From CAWEBF01 sp963807235 (GTDB taxonomy: Bacteria > Acidobacteriota > Vicinamibacteria > Vicinamibacterales > UBA2999): a stretch of 64,000 nt of DNA. Below are positions 39,739 through 48,729 of this stretch, in pieces. Position numbers and translations under genes: made by a program. Where the stretch lies: the NCBI GenBank assembly GCA_963807235.1, contig CAWEBF010000009.1, positions 558,001 to 622,000 of the forward strand, written 5' to 3'. How positions within the stretch are numbered: the first letter of the stretch is position 1; each line of letters opens with the position of its first letter. Below the pieces are notes generated by a model, which was not told where the DNA came from, ran no database searches, and saw nothing but the letters and a program-made list of their open reading frames with translations.

Positions 39739-40504
39739 ATGCTGGAAGTCGTCAACGTCACCAAGACCTATCACGGCATCCTGGGCGTACGCGGCCTGAG
39801 CTTCACCGCGACGCCCGGCCGCGTCATCGGGCTCCTGGGGCCGAACGGCTCGGGCAAGAGCACCACGGTGCGCATGCTGGTCGGGCTTGCTGCGGCCGTC
39901 GGCTGGCACCATCCGGTGGAACGGCGCCGATATCCAGCCAGGCCTCCGCGACTTCCAGCGACTCGTCGGCTACGTGCCCGAGGAGCCGCGGCTCTACAGC
40001 TACCTCACGGCGATCGAGTACCTGGAACTGGTCGGCGGGCTCCACGACATCGCGCCGGACGTGCTGTCCCGACGCATCAGCGAGTACCTCACGCTCTTCG
40101 GTCTGGACACCGATCGCTACCTGCAGCTGTCGGCGTTCTCCAAGGGCATGCGGCAGAAGGTGCTGATGTCGGCGGCGCTGCTGCACGACCCGCAAGTCGT
40201 CGTCTTCGACGAGGCCTGCTCGGGCCTCGACGTCGCGTCCATCCTGATTCACCGCCGCATGGTCGCGGCGCTGGCGGCGCGCGGGAAGATCATCGTCTAC
40301 AGCTCCCACGAGATGGACCTCGTGGAGAAGGTGTGCGACGACGTGCTGATCCTGCGCAAGGGCCACGTGGTGGCCAACAACTCCATCGCCAACCTGCGCG
40401 AGCTGGCGCATGCGGCCACGCTCGAGGACGTGTACACGTCGCTGGCCGTGGACGACGATGTGGACCGCGTGGGCGCCGCCCTGGCCGGCGTCTCGGCGCC
40501 GTGA
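39739..40504 (+). CDS. ABC transporter ATP-binding protein, frameshifted
   Basis: About 255 residues. Walker A GLLGPNGSGKSTTVRMLVG lies before a break near 39890; after it come LRPSAGTIRWNGADIQPG, the Q-loop region VGYVPEEPRLYSYLTAIEY, the signature LSAFSKGMRQKVLMSAAL, Walker B VVVFDEACSGLDVAS and the switch IIVYSSHEMDLVE. It is of the drug/lipid exporter (CcmA/NatA-like) type. It ends in GTGA with the permease and would energise it. Confidence 0.88.
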
Positions 40505-42213
40505 GCGATTGGCTCGACCGGACGCGCGAGCGGCGGCAGTTCAAACTGCTGGCCCGCGATTCCGTGCGGCAGATCCTGGCCAGCGCCACGATGGCGCGCG
40601 ACGGCGATCCGATGCAGGTGGCGATCTGGGGCACGGCGCTGGCGCTGACGGCGCCGTTCCTGGTCGCCGTCCGCAAGATCATCGACTACCCCTTCCTGTT
40701 GAGGGCGCCGGCGGAGTACGTCGAGCGGGTCGTGATGGCCGACAGGCTCTTCTTCGTGCTCTACGGCATGCTGGTGACGGCGCTGGTCGTGGCGCTCTTG
40801 TGGGACGCGCTCTCCCCCACCCGGCACGATCACGAGATCGTCGGCGTCCTGCCCGTGCACCCGCGAACGCTGGCGGGCGCGCGGTTCATGGCCGCGGTGG
40901 GCGTGGGCCTGGCCTTTGCGCTGGCTGTCACCACCCCCTCGGCGCTCCTGTACAGCGCGGCGTCGGCAGCGCATCCACTCGTGGGGATCTTCCCGCGCGT
41001 GCTGGCCGGTCATCTGGTCGCCGTCGTGTCGGCGTGCGCGTTCGTGTTCCTGTCGATGCTGGCCGTTCGCGCCCTGGTCCTCGTGGCCGTGGGCGACGCC
41101 GTGGCTGCCCGGCTGGCCGTCGCGTTGCAGATCCTGACCTTCGTGCTGCTGGTGCAGGTGTTCTTCTTCCTGCCGGGCATCCTGCCCCAGTTGCTGAAGG
41201 ACCTCCAGTCGGGCGGCGCGGCCTACGACTGGCTGCCGCCGATGTGGTTCATGGGACTCTTCTTCTCGCTCGCCGACGGGCGCACGGTTGCACCAGGACT
41301 GGTGCTGTGGTCTGCGGTCGCCGTGCTGACAAGTGCGGCGGCCGCCGCCGTCGTCAGCATCATGCCGGCCGCGATCATGCGCCGCCGCGATCTGGAGCGC
41401 CGCGCCGACGTCTCCACCGGCCCGGTGATGCCCGTCGTGCGCGCCGTCATGCGCCGCGTGGTTCACGCCTCGGACGCGCGCGCGCTGTATCTGTTTGCCG
41501 TCGCCAGCCTGGCGCGGAGCCGCCGGCACGCCGTGCACCTCGGCACGTTCGCGGGGCTGGGCGTGGCCGCTGCGCTGATCGGCATCGCCACCGCCAGCAT
41601 CAAGGGAGGAGTGTCACTGGACACGCCGCAGACAGCGCTCCTGGCCCTGCCGCTCGTGGCCATGTTCTTCGCGATCCTGGGCTTGCGTTCCGCGTGTGCC
41701 ATCCCGGTTGACCTGGACGCGAACTGGCCGCTGCGGCTGCGGCAGCCGACGCTGCGCGCGTCGCTGCGCGCCACGCGGCTCGTGCTGCTGACGCTGGGCG
41801 TGCTGCCGCCCGTGGGGCTGTTCGCGCTTGCGAGCAGCTGGTTCTGGGGTGCGCGGGCGGCGGGGTGGATCGCCATCTGGGATCTGACCGCAGGCCTCCT
41901 GCTGATCGAGCTGGCGCTGTCGTCGTGGAATAAGGTCCCGTTTGCGACCACACACGAGCCGGCCGTGGAGTCGCTGCGATCGAAATGGCCCTGGCTGATC
42001 GTCGCTTTGTACCTTTATGGGTTCCACCTCGCGCTCGTCCAGGTCTGGTGCCTGGCCGCGCCCACTCGACCTGTTGTCCTGGAGGGTGTGGGTCTGGTGT
42101 GTCTGGGCGCCGCGATGATCCGCACGCGCCGCCGGCTGCGCCATCGCACGGTGACCTTCGACGCGGACCCCGAGACGTTCGAAACCCTGAAGTTGTCTCC
42201 AGCCCTCGATTGA
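40501..42213 (+). CDS. ABC transporter permease, unassigned family
   Basis: 570 residues with about 12 helices (GLAFALAVTTPSALLYSAAS, LQILTFVLLVQVFFFLPGIL, GLGVAAALIGIATASIKGG, WPWLIVALYLYGFHLALVQV). A cytosolic loop has MRRRDLERRADVSTGP. GTG 40501 overlaps the ATPase stop. It is a long two-lobed permease without the FtsX or MacB motifs. Substrate unknown; PadR control would fit export of a toxic compound. No breaks in 1.7 kb. Confidence 0.8.
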   Translation: MSDWLDRTRERRQFKLLARDSVRQILASATMARDGDPMQVAIWGTALALTAPFLVAVRKIIDYPFLLRAPAEYVERVVMADRLFFVLYGMLVTALVVALLWDALSPTRHDHEIVGVLPVHPRTLAGARFMAAVGVGLAFALAVTTPSALLYSAASAAHPLVGIFPRVLAGHLVAVVSACAFVFLSMLAVRALVLVAVGDAVAARLAVALQILTFVLLVQVFFFLPGILPQLLKDLQSGGAAYDWLPPMWFMGLFFSLADGRTVAPGLVLWSAVAVLTSAAAAAVVSIMPAAIMRRRDLERRADVSTGPVMPVVRAVMRRVVHASDARALYLFAVASLARSRRHAVHLGTFAGLGVAAALIGIATASIKGGVSLDTPQTALLALPLVAMFFAILGLRSACAIPVDLDANWPLRLRQPTLRASLRATRLVLLTLGVLPPVGLFALASSWFWGARAAGWIAIWDLTAGLLLIELALSSWNKVPFATTHEPAVESLRSKWPWLIVALYLYGFHLALVQVWCLAAPTRPVVLEGVGLVCLGAAMIRTRRRLRHRTVTFDADPETFETLKLSPALD

Positions 42214-42243
42214 CCGCCCGTTCAGCGGCAGACGGCGGGCGGT
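42213..42243. terminator. Hairpin between convergent genes
   Basis: ACCGCCCG (42213-42220) pairs with CGGGCGGT (42236-42243) across a 15-base loop, directly at the permease stop. It lies just before the stop of the convergent zinc-ribbon gene. No U-tract, so a weak or two-way terminator. Confidence 0.5.
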
Positions 42244-42247
42244 GCGG

Positions 42248-42747
42248 TCACGCGCGCGCGCCGGCCGGCCGGGAATCGGGTGCCAGCGCGATCCGGCGCA
42301 GCTCGCCGGGGTCCAGCCAGTTCAGCCCGCAGCGCTCGCACGTGTCCATCACGATGTTGCCGGGCCCGCCGTAGTGGTGGGACGTCATGTCGACCGCCGC
42401 AGCTCGGACACTGGATCTGCCGATCCCCGGGCGCCTGCTGACGCGGCGGCAGCGCCTCGAGCGTCTGTCCCTCGAAGAAGCGCACGACGGCGACGACAGC
42501 GACGAACGAGGACATGTCGATGAGCGCACCGTGGCACGCCGGACAGACCTGGATGGGCCGCCCACCCGCCGCGGCATTCAGCAAGGCGGCGCGACACGCC
42601 GGGCACTGCCAGCCCCGACGGTTCCAAAAGGTCGAACGCCTGCAGGCCCACGGGGACTGGCTCTTCCGTGCCGCAGTGCCGGCACGTGAAAATCAGCCGG
42701 GCACGGTCGTATTGCCGCGGCGCCCCGCAGCTCCGGCACGCTGTCAT
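42248..42747 (-). CDS. Zinc-ribbon protein (zf-TFIIB type), frameshifted
   Basis: About 165 residues. Four paired-cysteine knuckles are visible: CRSCGAPRQYDRARLIFTCR with C-x2-C, QVCPACHGALIDMSSF, IQCPSCGGRH and DTCERCGLNWLDPGELRRI. The last matches the zf-TFIIB domain ending with the WLDPGEL-type segment. Breaks near 42600 and 42395. Relatives lie at 47887 and 49780. No DNA-binding or enzyme domain is visible. Confidence 0.7.
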
Positions 42748-42791
42748 CTCCCTGGATTATCGGCCGGTCTGCTGTGTTACCCTGCCTCGCG

Positions 42792-43883
42792 ATGGACACC
42801 AAGAAAATGGCCCGTATCCTCCCGATCGCGTGCGGTCTCGTGGCCGCCGCCAGCCTGTTGCCCTGGACCGCACCGCCGGCGTTCGCGCAGGCCAAGGCCG
42901 CCGCCGAGTCGAACGCCGCGGCGCGCAAGACCCCCCACTGGGCACCGCCCAAAACCGCCTGGGGCCATCCCGACCTCGAAGGCATCTGGACGACCGACGA
43001 CATGCGCGGCGTGCCGATGTCGCGCCCGCCGCAGTTCGGCGATCGCATGTATCTCACCGACGAGGAGTTTGCCGCGCGCGCGAAGCAGCGCGACAGGGCG
43101 CGTGGCGTCGACAACGCCAGGACAGGCACCTTCCGCAACGAGGAAGGCACGCGCGACTTCGGCTACACCTCGATGGTGATCGATCCGCCCGACGGCCGAG
43201 TGCCGGCTCTGACGGCCGCGGCACGAGCCCGGCCACGGCTGCAGGGCTCCTTCGGCGTGGGGCCGTGGGAGAAGGTGCAGGACTTCTCGCTTTACGATCG
43301 CTGCATCACCCGCGGAGCCGTCGGATCGTGGATGCCAGCCGTGTACGGCAACGGCGCCCGCATCATCCAGACGCCGGACTCGGTGGTCATCAGCTACGAG
43401 ATGGTGCACGACACGCGCATCATCCCGCTCGACAACCGTCCCCGCCTCGGCCAGGGCATCCAGCTCTGGATGGGCGACTCGCGGGCGCACTTCGAGGGGA
43501 ACACGCTGGTGATCGAGTCGCGCAACTTCACCAACCGCACCGCGGTGGGGGGCGCGCCGCACAGCGCGAACCTGAAGCTGACCGAGCGGCTCACGCGCGT
43601 GGACCCCGAGATGATCGACTACGAGATCCGCGTGGAGGACCTGGATACCTTCGTGAAGCCGTTCACCATCCGGATGACGGTCACCAAACAACCCGGCTAC
43701 GTGATCTACGAATACGGCTGCCACGAAGGCAACAACGCGATGCGAAATGCGTTGAGCGCCGAACGCGCCTACGAGCGGGCGGCTGCGGAAGCGGCCGCGA
43801 AAGGCCTGCCGCCGCCGGAGCGCGTGTTCGAACGGGTCAACGGAGAAGATCGCGCTCGTTGCTCGTTAGTCGTGGGTCGTTAG
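42792..43883 (+). CDS. Secreted protein of unknown function; C-terminus runs into a heptad array
   Basis: 363 residues. A signal peptide (KMARILPIACGLVAAASLLP) is followed by PKTAWGHPDLEGIWTTDDMR, SMVIDPPDGRVPALTAAARA, LYDRCITRGAVGSWMPAVYG, GDSRAHFEGNTLVIESRNFT and YVIYEYGCHEGNNAMRNALS. It is a close paralogue of 37338. The last eight residues (RCSLVVGR) and the stop come from the heptad array that begins at 43857, so the array supplies or has replaced the native 3' end. ATG 42792 starts the signal peptide; an upstream GTG (42774) is less likely. Confidence 0.82.
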   Translation: MDTKKMARILPIACGLVAAASLLPWTAPPAFAQAKAAAESNAAARKTPHWAPPKTAWGHPDLEGIWTTDDMRGVPMSRPPQFGDRMYLTDEEFAARAKQRDRARGVDNARTGTFRNEEGTRDFGYTSMVIDPPDGRVPALTAAARARPRLQGSFGVGPWEKVQDFSLYDRCITRGAVGSWMPAVYGNGARIIQTPDSVVISYEMVHDTRIIPLDNRPRLGQGIQLWMGDSRAHFEGNTLVIESRNFTNRTAVGGAPHSANLKLTERLTRVDPEMIDYEIRVEDLDTFVKPFTIRMTVTKQPGYVIYEYGCHEGNNAMRNALSAERAYERAAAEAAAKGLPPPERVFERVNGEDRARCSLVVGR

Positions 43884-43920
43884 TCGTTGACGACGAACTA
43901 CGAACCACGAACCACTAACT
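43857..43920. repeat. Heptad tandem-repeat array, locus 4, inverted pair
   Basis: GTCGTTA-GTCGTGG-GTCGTTA-GTCGTTG units, then ACGA, then CGAACTA-CGAACCA-CGAACCA-CTAAC units. The right half is close to the reverse complement of the left, so the array can fold into a long imperfect hairpin. Its left end codes the tail of the preceding gene; its right end lies 22 bases before the next gene's ATG. Confidence 0.87.
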
Positions 43921-43941
43921 GACAGCATCAGGAGCAGTGAC

Positions 43942-46086
43942 ATGACGCTTCGTATCTCGTGGGCCGCAGGTGTCGTGATGGCGTTTCTCGTCGCACTAGT
44001 CGCGGCCAATGCGCAGCAGCGTCCGGCTGCTCCTGATGTCGCCATCGACGCCGACGACATCGGCGGCGTGGTGACCGGACCGGCAGGACCCGAGGCCGGC
44101 GTGTGGGTCATCGCGGAGACACGCGACCTGCCCGTTCGCTATATCAAGAGCGTCGTGACCGACGACCGCGGGCGTTTCGTGGTGCCCGACCTTCCCAAGG
44201 CCAGCTACACGGTGTGGGCGCGCGGCTATGGCCTGGTGGACAGCGCCAAGGCCACCGCGCAGCCGGGCCAGCGGCTCTCGATCGCGGCGGTCCCCGCGCC
44301 CAACGAAGCCGCCGCGGCACACTATTACCCCGCGATCTACTGGTACTCGATGCTCAAGATCCCGGCCGCTGACCAGTTCGGCGGCAAGAGCAGCATTCCA
44401 GCGCGGCTCACGCAGACGGCGTGGATCAGCTCCATGAAGAACACCGGGTGCGTCGGGTGCCACCAACTGGGACAAGCGTCCACACGAACGATTCCTCCGT
44501 CGCTCGGCACGTTCGCCTCGGGCGCCGAGGCCTGGCGGCGGCGCGTCCAATCGGGTCAGTCGGGCACGCAGATGCTGGGCCAACTGAACAACCTGGGCGA
44601 GACGGCGTTCGCCAACTACGGGGATTGGACCGACCGCATCGCCAAGGGCGAGTTGCCATTCGCCAAGCCAGCGCGGCCGCAAGGGGCCGAGCGCAACATC
44701 GTCGTCACGCTGCGCGACTGGATGAACGAGAAGCAGTACCTCCACGACCTGATCGCCAGCGATCGCCGCTTCCCCACCGTGAACGCCTACGGACCTCTGT
44801 TTGGATCGCCGGAGTACAGCTCGGACACGCTGCCGATCCTGGACCCCGTGAAGAACGTCGCCACCACCTTCGTGGCGCCGGTGCGCGACGCCGGCATGCC
44901 GCTCAGCCTCGGCCCCGGTCACGCGGCCGCCCTCGACGCGCTGCAGCCGTCGCCCTACTGGGGCGTGGATCGCATCTGGGATACGCGCGCCAACAACCAC
45001 AATTCGATGTTCGGGCGCGACGGCCGGCTGTGGCTGGCGGCTTCGATACGCGCGAACGAGAATCCGGCGTTCTGTAAGCAGGGCTCCACGCATCCGTCGG
45101 CGCAGGCGTTTCCCATGGAGCGCGCCACCCGCCACGTCACGATGCTGGATCCGAAGACGAAGAAATACACGTTCATCGACACCTGCTTCTCGACCCACCA
45201 CCTCCAGTTCGGCTACGACGCCAACGAGACGCTGTGGACGAGCGGCGGCGGCCCGGTGGTCGGATGGATCAACACCAGGATGTTCGACAAGACCGGCGAC
45301 GCCGCGGCGTCACAGGGCTGGACGGCCCTGGTCCTCGATACCAACGGGAACGGCAAGCGCGACGCCTATGTCGAGGCCGACCAGCCGATCGATCCGGCGA
45401 AGGACAAGCGCATCCAGGCGGGGTTCTATGCCGTGATGCCGAGTCCAGTGGACGGATCGGTGTGGGGGTCGGTGCTCGGCGTGCCGGGCGCCGTTGTGCG
45501 GCTCGCGCCGGGATCGAATCCGCCCAGCACGGCGCTGGCCGAGATCTACAACGTGCCGATGCCCGGCTTCGGCGCGCGCGGCGCCGACATCGACAAGAAC
45601 GGCGTGGTGTGGGTGTCGCTTGGCAGCGGCCACATGGGCAGCTTCGACCGCCGCAAATGCAAGGCCCCGCTCAACGGCCCGAAGGCCACGGGCGACCACT
45701 GCCCTGAGGGCTGGGCGTTCCACCAGTACCCGGGGCCGGGCTTCCGGGGCATCGGTGAGAACAGCGCCGAGTCCAGCTACTACTCGTGGGTGGACCAGCA
45801 CAACACCTTCGGGCTCGGCGAGAACGTGCCCATGTCCACCGGCAACCTGAACGACGGCATCGTGGCGCTCAAGGACGGCCGCATGGTGGTGCTGCGCGTG
45901 CCGTACCCGATGGGCTTCTACGCCAAGGGGTTCGACGGCCGCATCGACGACCCGAAGGCCGGCTGGAAGGGCCGGGGCCTGTGGGCCGCCAACGGCGATC
46001 GAACGCCGTGGCTTGTCGAAGGTGGCAAGGGCACCAAGCCGCTGGCCGCGCATTTCCAGCTGCGGCCCGACCCGCTGGCGCATTGA
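43942..46086 (+). CDS. Exported carboxypeptidase-regulatory/propeller protein with one haem site
   Basis: 714 residues, no breaks. A signal peptide (GVVMAFLVALVAANAQ) is followed by a CarboxypepD_reg-like beta domain (GGVVTGPAGPEAGVWVIAET, GRFVVPDLPKASYTVWARGY), then a c-type haem site NTGCVGCHQLGQAS, a central part with RIWDTRANNHNSMFG, and a Vgb-like (streptogramin-lyase-type) propeller (QFGYDANETLWTSGGGPVVG, GADIDKNGVVWVSLGSGHMG). Such proteins are periplasmic oxidases or sensors of unknown substrate, frequent in Acidobacteriota. AGGAG lies 8 bases before the ATG. A strong terminator follows. Confidence 0.82.
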   Translation: MTLRISWAAGVVMAFLVALVAANAQQRPAAPDVAIDADDIGGVVTGPAGPEAGVWVIAETRDLPVRYIKSVVTDDRGRFVVPDLPKASYTVWARGYGLVDSAKATAQPGQRLSIAAVPAPNEAAAAHYYPAIYWYSMLKIPAADQFGGKSSIPARLTQTAWISSMKNTGCVGCHQLGQASTRTIPPSLGTFASGAEAWRRRVQSGQSGTQMLGQLNNLGETAFANYGDWTDRIAKGELPFAKPARPQGAERNIVVTLRDWMNEKQYLHDLIASDRRFPTVNAYGPLFGSPEYSSDTLPILDPVKNVATTFVAPVRDAGMPLSLGPGHAAALDALQPSPYWGVDRIWDTRANNHNSMFGRDGRLWLAASIRANENPAFCKQGSTHPSAQAFPMERATRHVTMLDPKTKKYTFIDTCFSTHHLQFGYDANETLWTSGGGPVVGWINTRMFDKTGDAAASQGWTALVLDTNGNGKRDAYVEADQPIDPAKDKRIQAGFYAVMPSPVDGSVWGSVLGVPGAVVRLAPGSNPPSTALAEIYNVPMPGFGARGADIDKNGVVWVSLGSGHMGSFDRRKCKAPLNGPKATGDHCPEGWAFHQYPGPGFRGIGENSAESSYYSWVDQHNTFGLGENVPMSTGNLNDGIVALKDGRMVVLRVPYPMGFYAKGFDGRIDDPKAGWKGRGLWAANGDRTPWLVEGGKGTKPLAAHFQLRPDPLAH

Positions 46087-46092
46087 GGAGAC

Positions 46093-46116
46093 GGACCGCG
46101 GGTCTCCCCGCGGTCC
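46093..46116 (+). terminator. Strong hairpin after the haem-propeller gene
   Basis: Perfect 10-base stem GGACCGCGGG (46093-46102) and CCCGCGGTCC (46107-46116) with loop TCTC, 6 bases after the stop codon. It lies between convergent genes and could serve both; the U-tract is poor. Confidence 0.7.
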
Positions 46117-46135
46117 GCTCGTTAACCCGGCCCCG

Positions 46136-46864
46136 CTACCGCCCTGGCACGCCTCGCCACGAACGCGATTGGCCTTCGTGGACCACGGCGTCCAACGGCG
46201 GGCTCGTCACGGCGAAGCCGGCCGCGGACAGCACCTGTCGCCACTGACTGCAACGAGAACAGCGCCGTGCTCGTGCCGGTCGTGCACGACGCGGACGCTG
46301 CCGCTCTCTCGCAAGAGGCAGGCGAAATGGATTCGTACAAGCCGTCGCCCGGATCGGCGTCAAACGTCCACTCCAGATAGCGAAGCGCGCGGCCGTCCGG
46401 CCCGTCGTGGCCGCCGTCGTCCACGGACTCGGCGAACGTTTCCGCGGTACCGTCGGGAACGAATAGCGCCACACCGCCGGGCCGTCGTGTGGACGTATGC
46501 CGTCGCGACGGCGCGCGCGAGTTCGTCGATGCGTCGTCATGTACTCGACGGCATCGTGCAGGAACACTGCGTCGAACTCTCGCCCCAGCCGCAGCTCGCG
46601 CATGTCGCCGGCCAGGTGTTCGCAATCCGGGTTGATCGACCGCGACACTTCCAGCATGCGCGGCGAGAGGTCGGTCAGCGTGCAGGAGAACCGGCGCTTC
46701 ATGTGAAACGCGTTGTTGCCCCCGCCGGCGCCGAGCTCCAGCAGCGTCCGGGCGTCGGGACAGGCGCCCTCGATCAGGCGCACGTAGTCGGCAGCCTCCT
46801 CCGCGTACTCGCTCGGGTGCGTGAGGAGGTGAAACCAGTCGGCACACTCGTTGTAGATCTTCAT
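46136..46864 (-). CDS. Class-I SAM-dependent methyltransferase, frameshifted
   Basis: About 245 residues. The N-terminal half is clear: MKIYNECADWFHLLTHPSEY, motif I LLELGAGGGNNAFHMKRRF, motif II-like LTDLSPRMLEVSRSINPD, and HLAGDMRELRLGREFDAVFL. Breaks near 46525 and 46310 scatter the rest (GGVALFVPDGTAETFAESVD and RALRYLEWTFDADPGDGLYE in one frame, WRQVLSAAGFAVTSPPLD in the first). The substrate cannot be told. GGGAGG before ATG 46864. Confidence 0.78.
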   Translation of the reverse strand: MKIYNECADWFHLLTHPSEYAEEAADYVRLIEGACPDARTLLELGAGGGNNAFHMKRRFSCTLTDLSPRMLEVSRSINPDCEHLAGDMRELRLGREFDAVFLHDAVEYMTTHRRTRARRRDGIRPHDGPAVWRYSFPTVPRKRSPSPWTTAATTGRTAARFAIWSGRLTPIRATACTNPFRLPLARERQRPRRARPARARRCSRCSQWRQVLSAAGFAVTSPPLDAVVHEGQSRSWRGVPGR

Positions 46865-46981
46865 GAATCCTCCCTGTCAGGAAAAAGCGGTCGGCGGGAC
46901 ATCGGCCGGCCGGGGAGGACCACGAGCCCGGGATCAGGAAGGAGGACGCGCGAGAGCCATATTCCACATGATGCCGCAAGG

Positions 46982-47795
46982 TTACCTCGCCACGCGGTCC
47001 AGGCCGACGGACGAATACGACGAGCCTGTGCTCGGCGCGATCAGACAAGCGATGGCCTGCCGGGCGGCGGCGCTCTGCGTGCCCGCGGACGCCACGGCCG
47101 CGGCGAAGCTCATCTCGCCCTGAAACTCCGCCGGCAGCGCGCCCACCATCTTCAAGCCGGCCACGGGCACGATCTCGCTGATCAACGTCAGCACGATGTC
47201 GGATTGGCCGTTCACGACGCGTGCTGTGGCACGCGGGGAGCCCTGCTCGGTGTGCGTCTTCCCCGCCATCTGCGCGGTGATGCCGAGCTTCTCGACCATC
47301 TTCTCGATGAACGGCCGGCTCGCGCCGTCGCTGGCCCAGGTCACCGAGGAGGCACCGAGCAGCGCCTTGCGCACGGCGTCCGCGGTGCGGACGTCTGGCG
47401 CGGGCGCGCTCTGTCGCACGCCCACGCCGATGCGCGTCTTCGCCACCATCGTCTTCGACGCGGGATCCAGTTTCTTGTCCGACACCATCGCGTCGATGGC
47501 GTCCTCGGTCATCACGGCGATGTCGAACGGCTGCCCCTTCGCCGCGGTGGCACGCAGCCCATTCGAGGTGCCGAACTCTGCGTCCCAGGCGAAGCCGGTC
47601 TGCGTCTCACACCCCGGCTGCACCGCGACCAGCGCCGCCTTGACGCCGTTCGACACCAGCAGGCGCATCCGCCCCTTCTGGCGCCGATACGGCGACGGGC
47701 GCACTTGCCAGCACGCCAGCCGCCACCAACGAGACCAGGCAACGACCAACGACTAACGACCAACGACTACCGACGAGTCCGGCCATAGGCGGCAT
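46982..47795 (-). CDS. ModA-like periplasmic substrate-binding protein; signal peptide coded by a heptad array
   Basis: About 270 residues with one break near 47675. The mature part is a type-II binding-protein fold: LLVSNGVKAALVAVQPGCE, FGTSNGLRATAAKGQPFDIA, ARVVNGQSDIVLTLISEIVP and GMxFAAAV-like MSFAAAVASAGTQSAAARQA, as in molybdate- or tungstate-binding-like proteins. The signal peptide (VGSRWSLVVGRCLVSLVAAG) is read from the GTCGTTR heptads at 47728-47776. No ABC permease or ATPase is next to it, so it may be an orphan receptor. Confidence 0.72.
47728..47776. repeat. Heptad tandem-repeat array, locus 5
   Basis: Units CAACGAG-ACCAGGC-AACGACC-AACGACT-AACGACC-AACGACT-ACCGACG. The minus strand reads GTCGTTG/GTCGTTA, the same unit family as locus 4. 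The array lies inside the signal-peptide region of the ModA-like gene. Confidence 0.83.
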
Positions 47796-47809
47796 TCTGG
47801 CACAATCAT

Positions 47810-47926
47810 GCGAGGCTCCGCCTCGCTAGAACAGCATTTGATTGCCCGCCCTTCGGGCGGGCGTAGACGTCTTGACCGAGGAACAGTTGACTCAGGATCA
47901 CGCATTCGAGCCGGTCAAGACGTCTA
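47810..47926. promoter_or_regulatory. Structured leader with three stems before the zinc-ribbon gene
   Basis: Three inverted repeats in a row: GCGAGGC/GCCTCGC (47810-47826), GCCCGCCC/GGGCGGGC (47844-47862) and a perfect 14-base pair TAGACGTCTTGACC (47864-47877) with GGTCAAGACGTCTA (47913-47926). The loop of the third holds GAGGA and the TTG at 47887, the likely start of the next gene. Folding would place the ribosome-binding site in a 35-base loop, so translational control is possible. Confidence 0.6.
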
Positions 47927-48641
47927 GGCAGTGCCCCCGCTGCCAGGCCGCCATGGAGGAGTGTCCGCTGGAAGGGCGGACTGGCACACCGTTGGTCATC
48001 GACATGTGCCACGGCTGCCAGGCCTTCTGGTTCGACGCACACGAGAGCCCGCGCCTGTCGCCTGGAGCGACGCTGGCGCTCTTCTCCGCGATCGGCGCGA
48101 AGGCCGCGCGTCCCTCGGCCTTCACCGAGGGCGACGTCGCCAAGTGCCCGCGCTGCAACGGCCGGCTGCGTTTGACGCACGACCGCCAGCGCAACACCAC
48201 TTCGCCTACCTGCGCTGCCCCAACGGCCACGGCCGGCTGACCACCTTCTTCGACTTCCTGCGCGAGAAGGACTTCGTCAAGCCGCTCAGCGCCCAGCAGC
48301 TCGCCGAGCTGGCGCAACGCTTCCGTGCGGTGAACTGCTCCAACTGCGGCTCGCCGGTGCACCTGGCGGCCGGCAGCTCGTGCACCCACTGCGGTTCACC
48401 GCTTTGCACGCTGGATCTGCCGCACGCGGAAGTCTTGCTGGGCCAGTTGAAGCGCGCCGACGAGCAGGCCGCGCGCCCTGTCGATCCGGCGCTGCCGATG
48501 CGGCTCGCCGCGGCCCGGCGCGAGGTGGAGGAGGCTTTCGGCGCCGACAGGGGCGGCTCCTCCTGGGACAGCGACGCCTCGTCGATGGGCCTCGTCGGCG
48601 CGAGCCTGGCAGCGCTGACTCGCTGGATACGGAACCCCTAG
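47887..48641 (+). CDS. Multi-zinc-ribbon protein of the SPFH operon, frameshifted
   Basis: About 250 residues with one break near 48200. Three zinc-binding parts: CPRCQAAMEECPLEGRTG with MCHGCQAFWF (zf-TFIIB type), AKCPRCNGRLRLTHDRQ with RCPNGHGRL, and NCSNCGSPVHLAAGSSCTHC. The C-terminus is acidic and ends SLAALTRWIRNP, a possible amphipathic helix. TTG 47887 is preferred because GAGGA precedes it; in-frame alternatives lie upstream within the stem region. It is first of three co-oriented genes with SPFH and a second zinc-ribbon gene. Confidence 0.72.
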
Positions 48642-48729
48642 CCCAACCCTTCGTCAAACAGTCGTGGAGACGGCATAAGATTCGGATTCGGCGCATTCGC
48701 GCCGATCCGGTCAGGAGGGCCTCGGACAG

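Noticed and set aside
39739..42213. 824-codon ATPase-permease fusion
   Set aside because: Arises because a break at about 39890 moves the ATPase reading into the permease frame; the true ATPase continues in another frame to 40504 and overlaps the permease start by GTGA.
43857..43920. CRISPR array
   Set aside because: Units are 7 bases with no spacers, and no cas genes are near. The same holds for all heptad loci.
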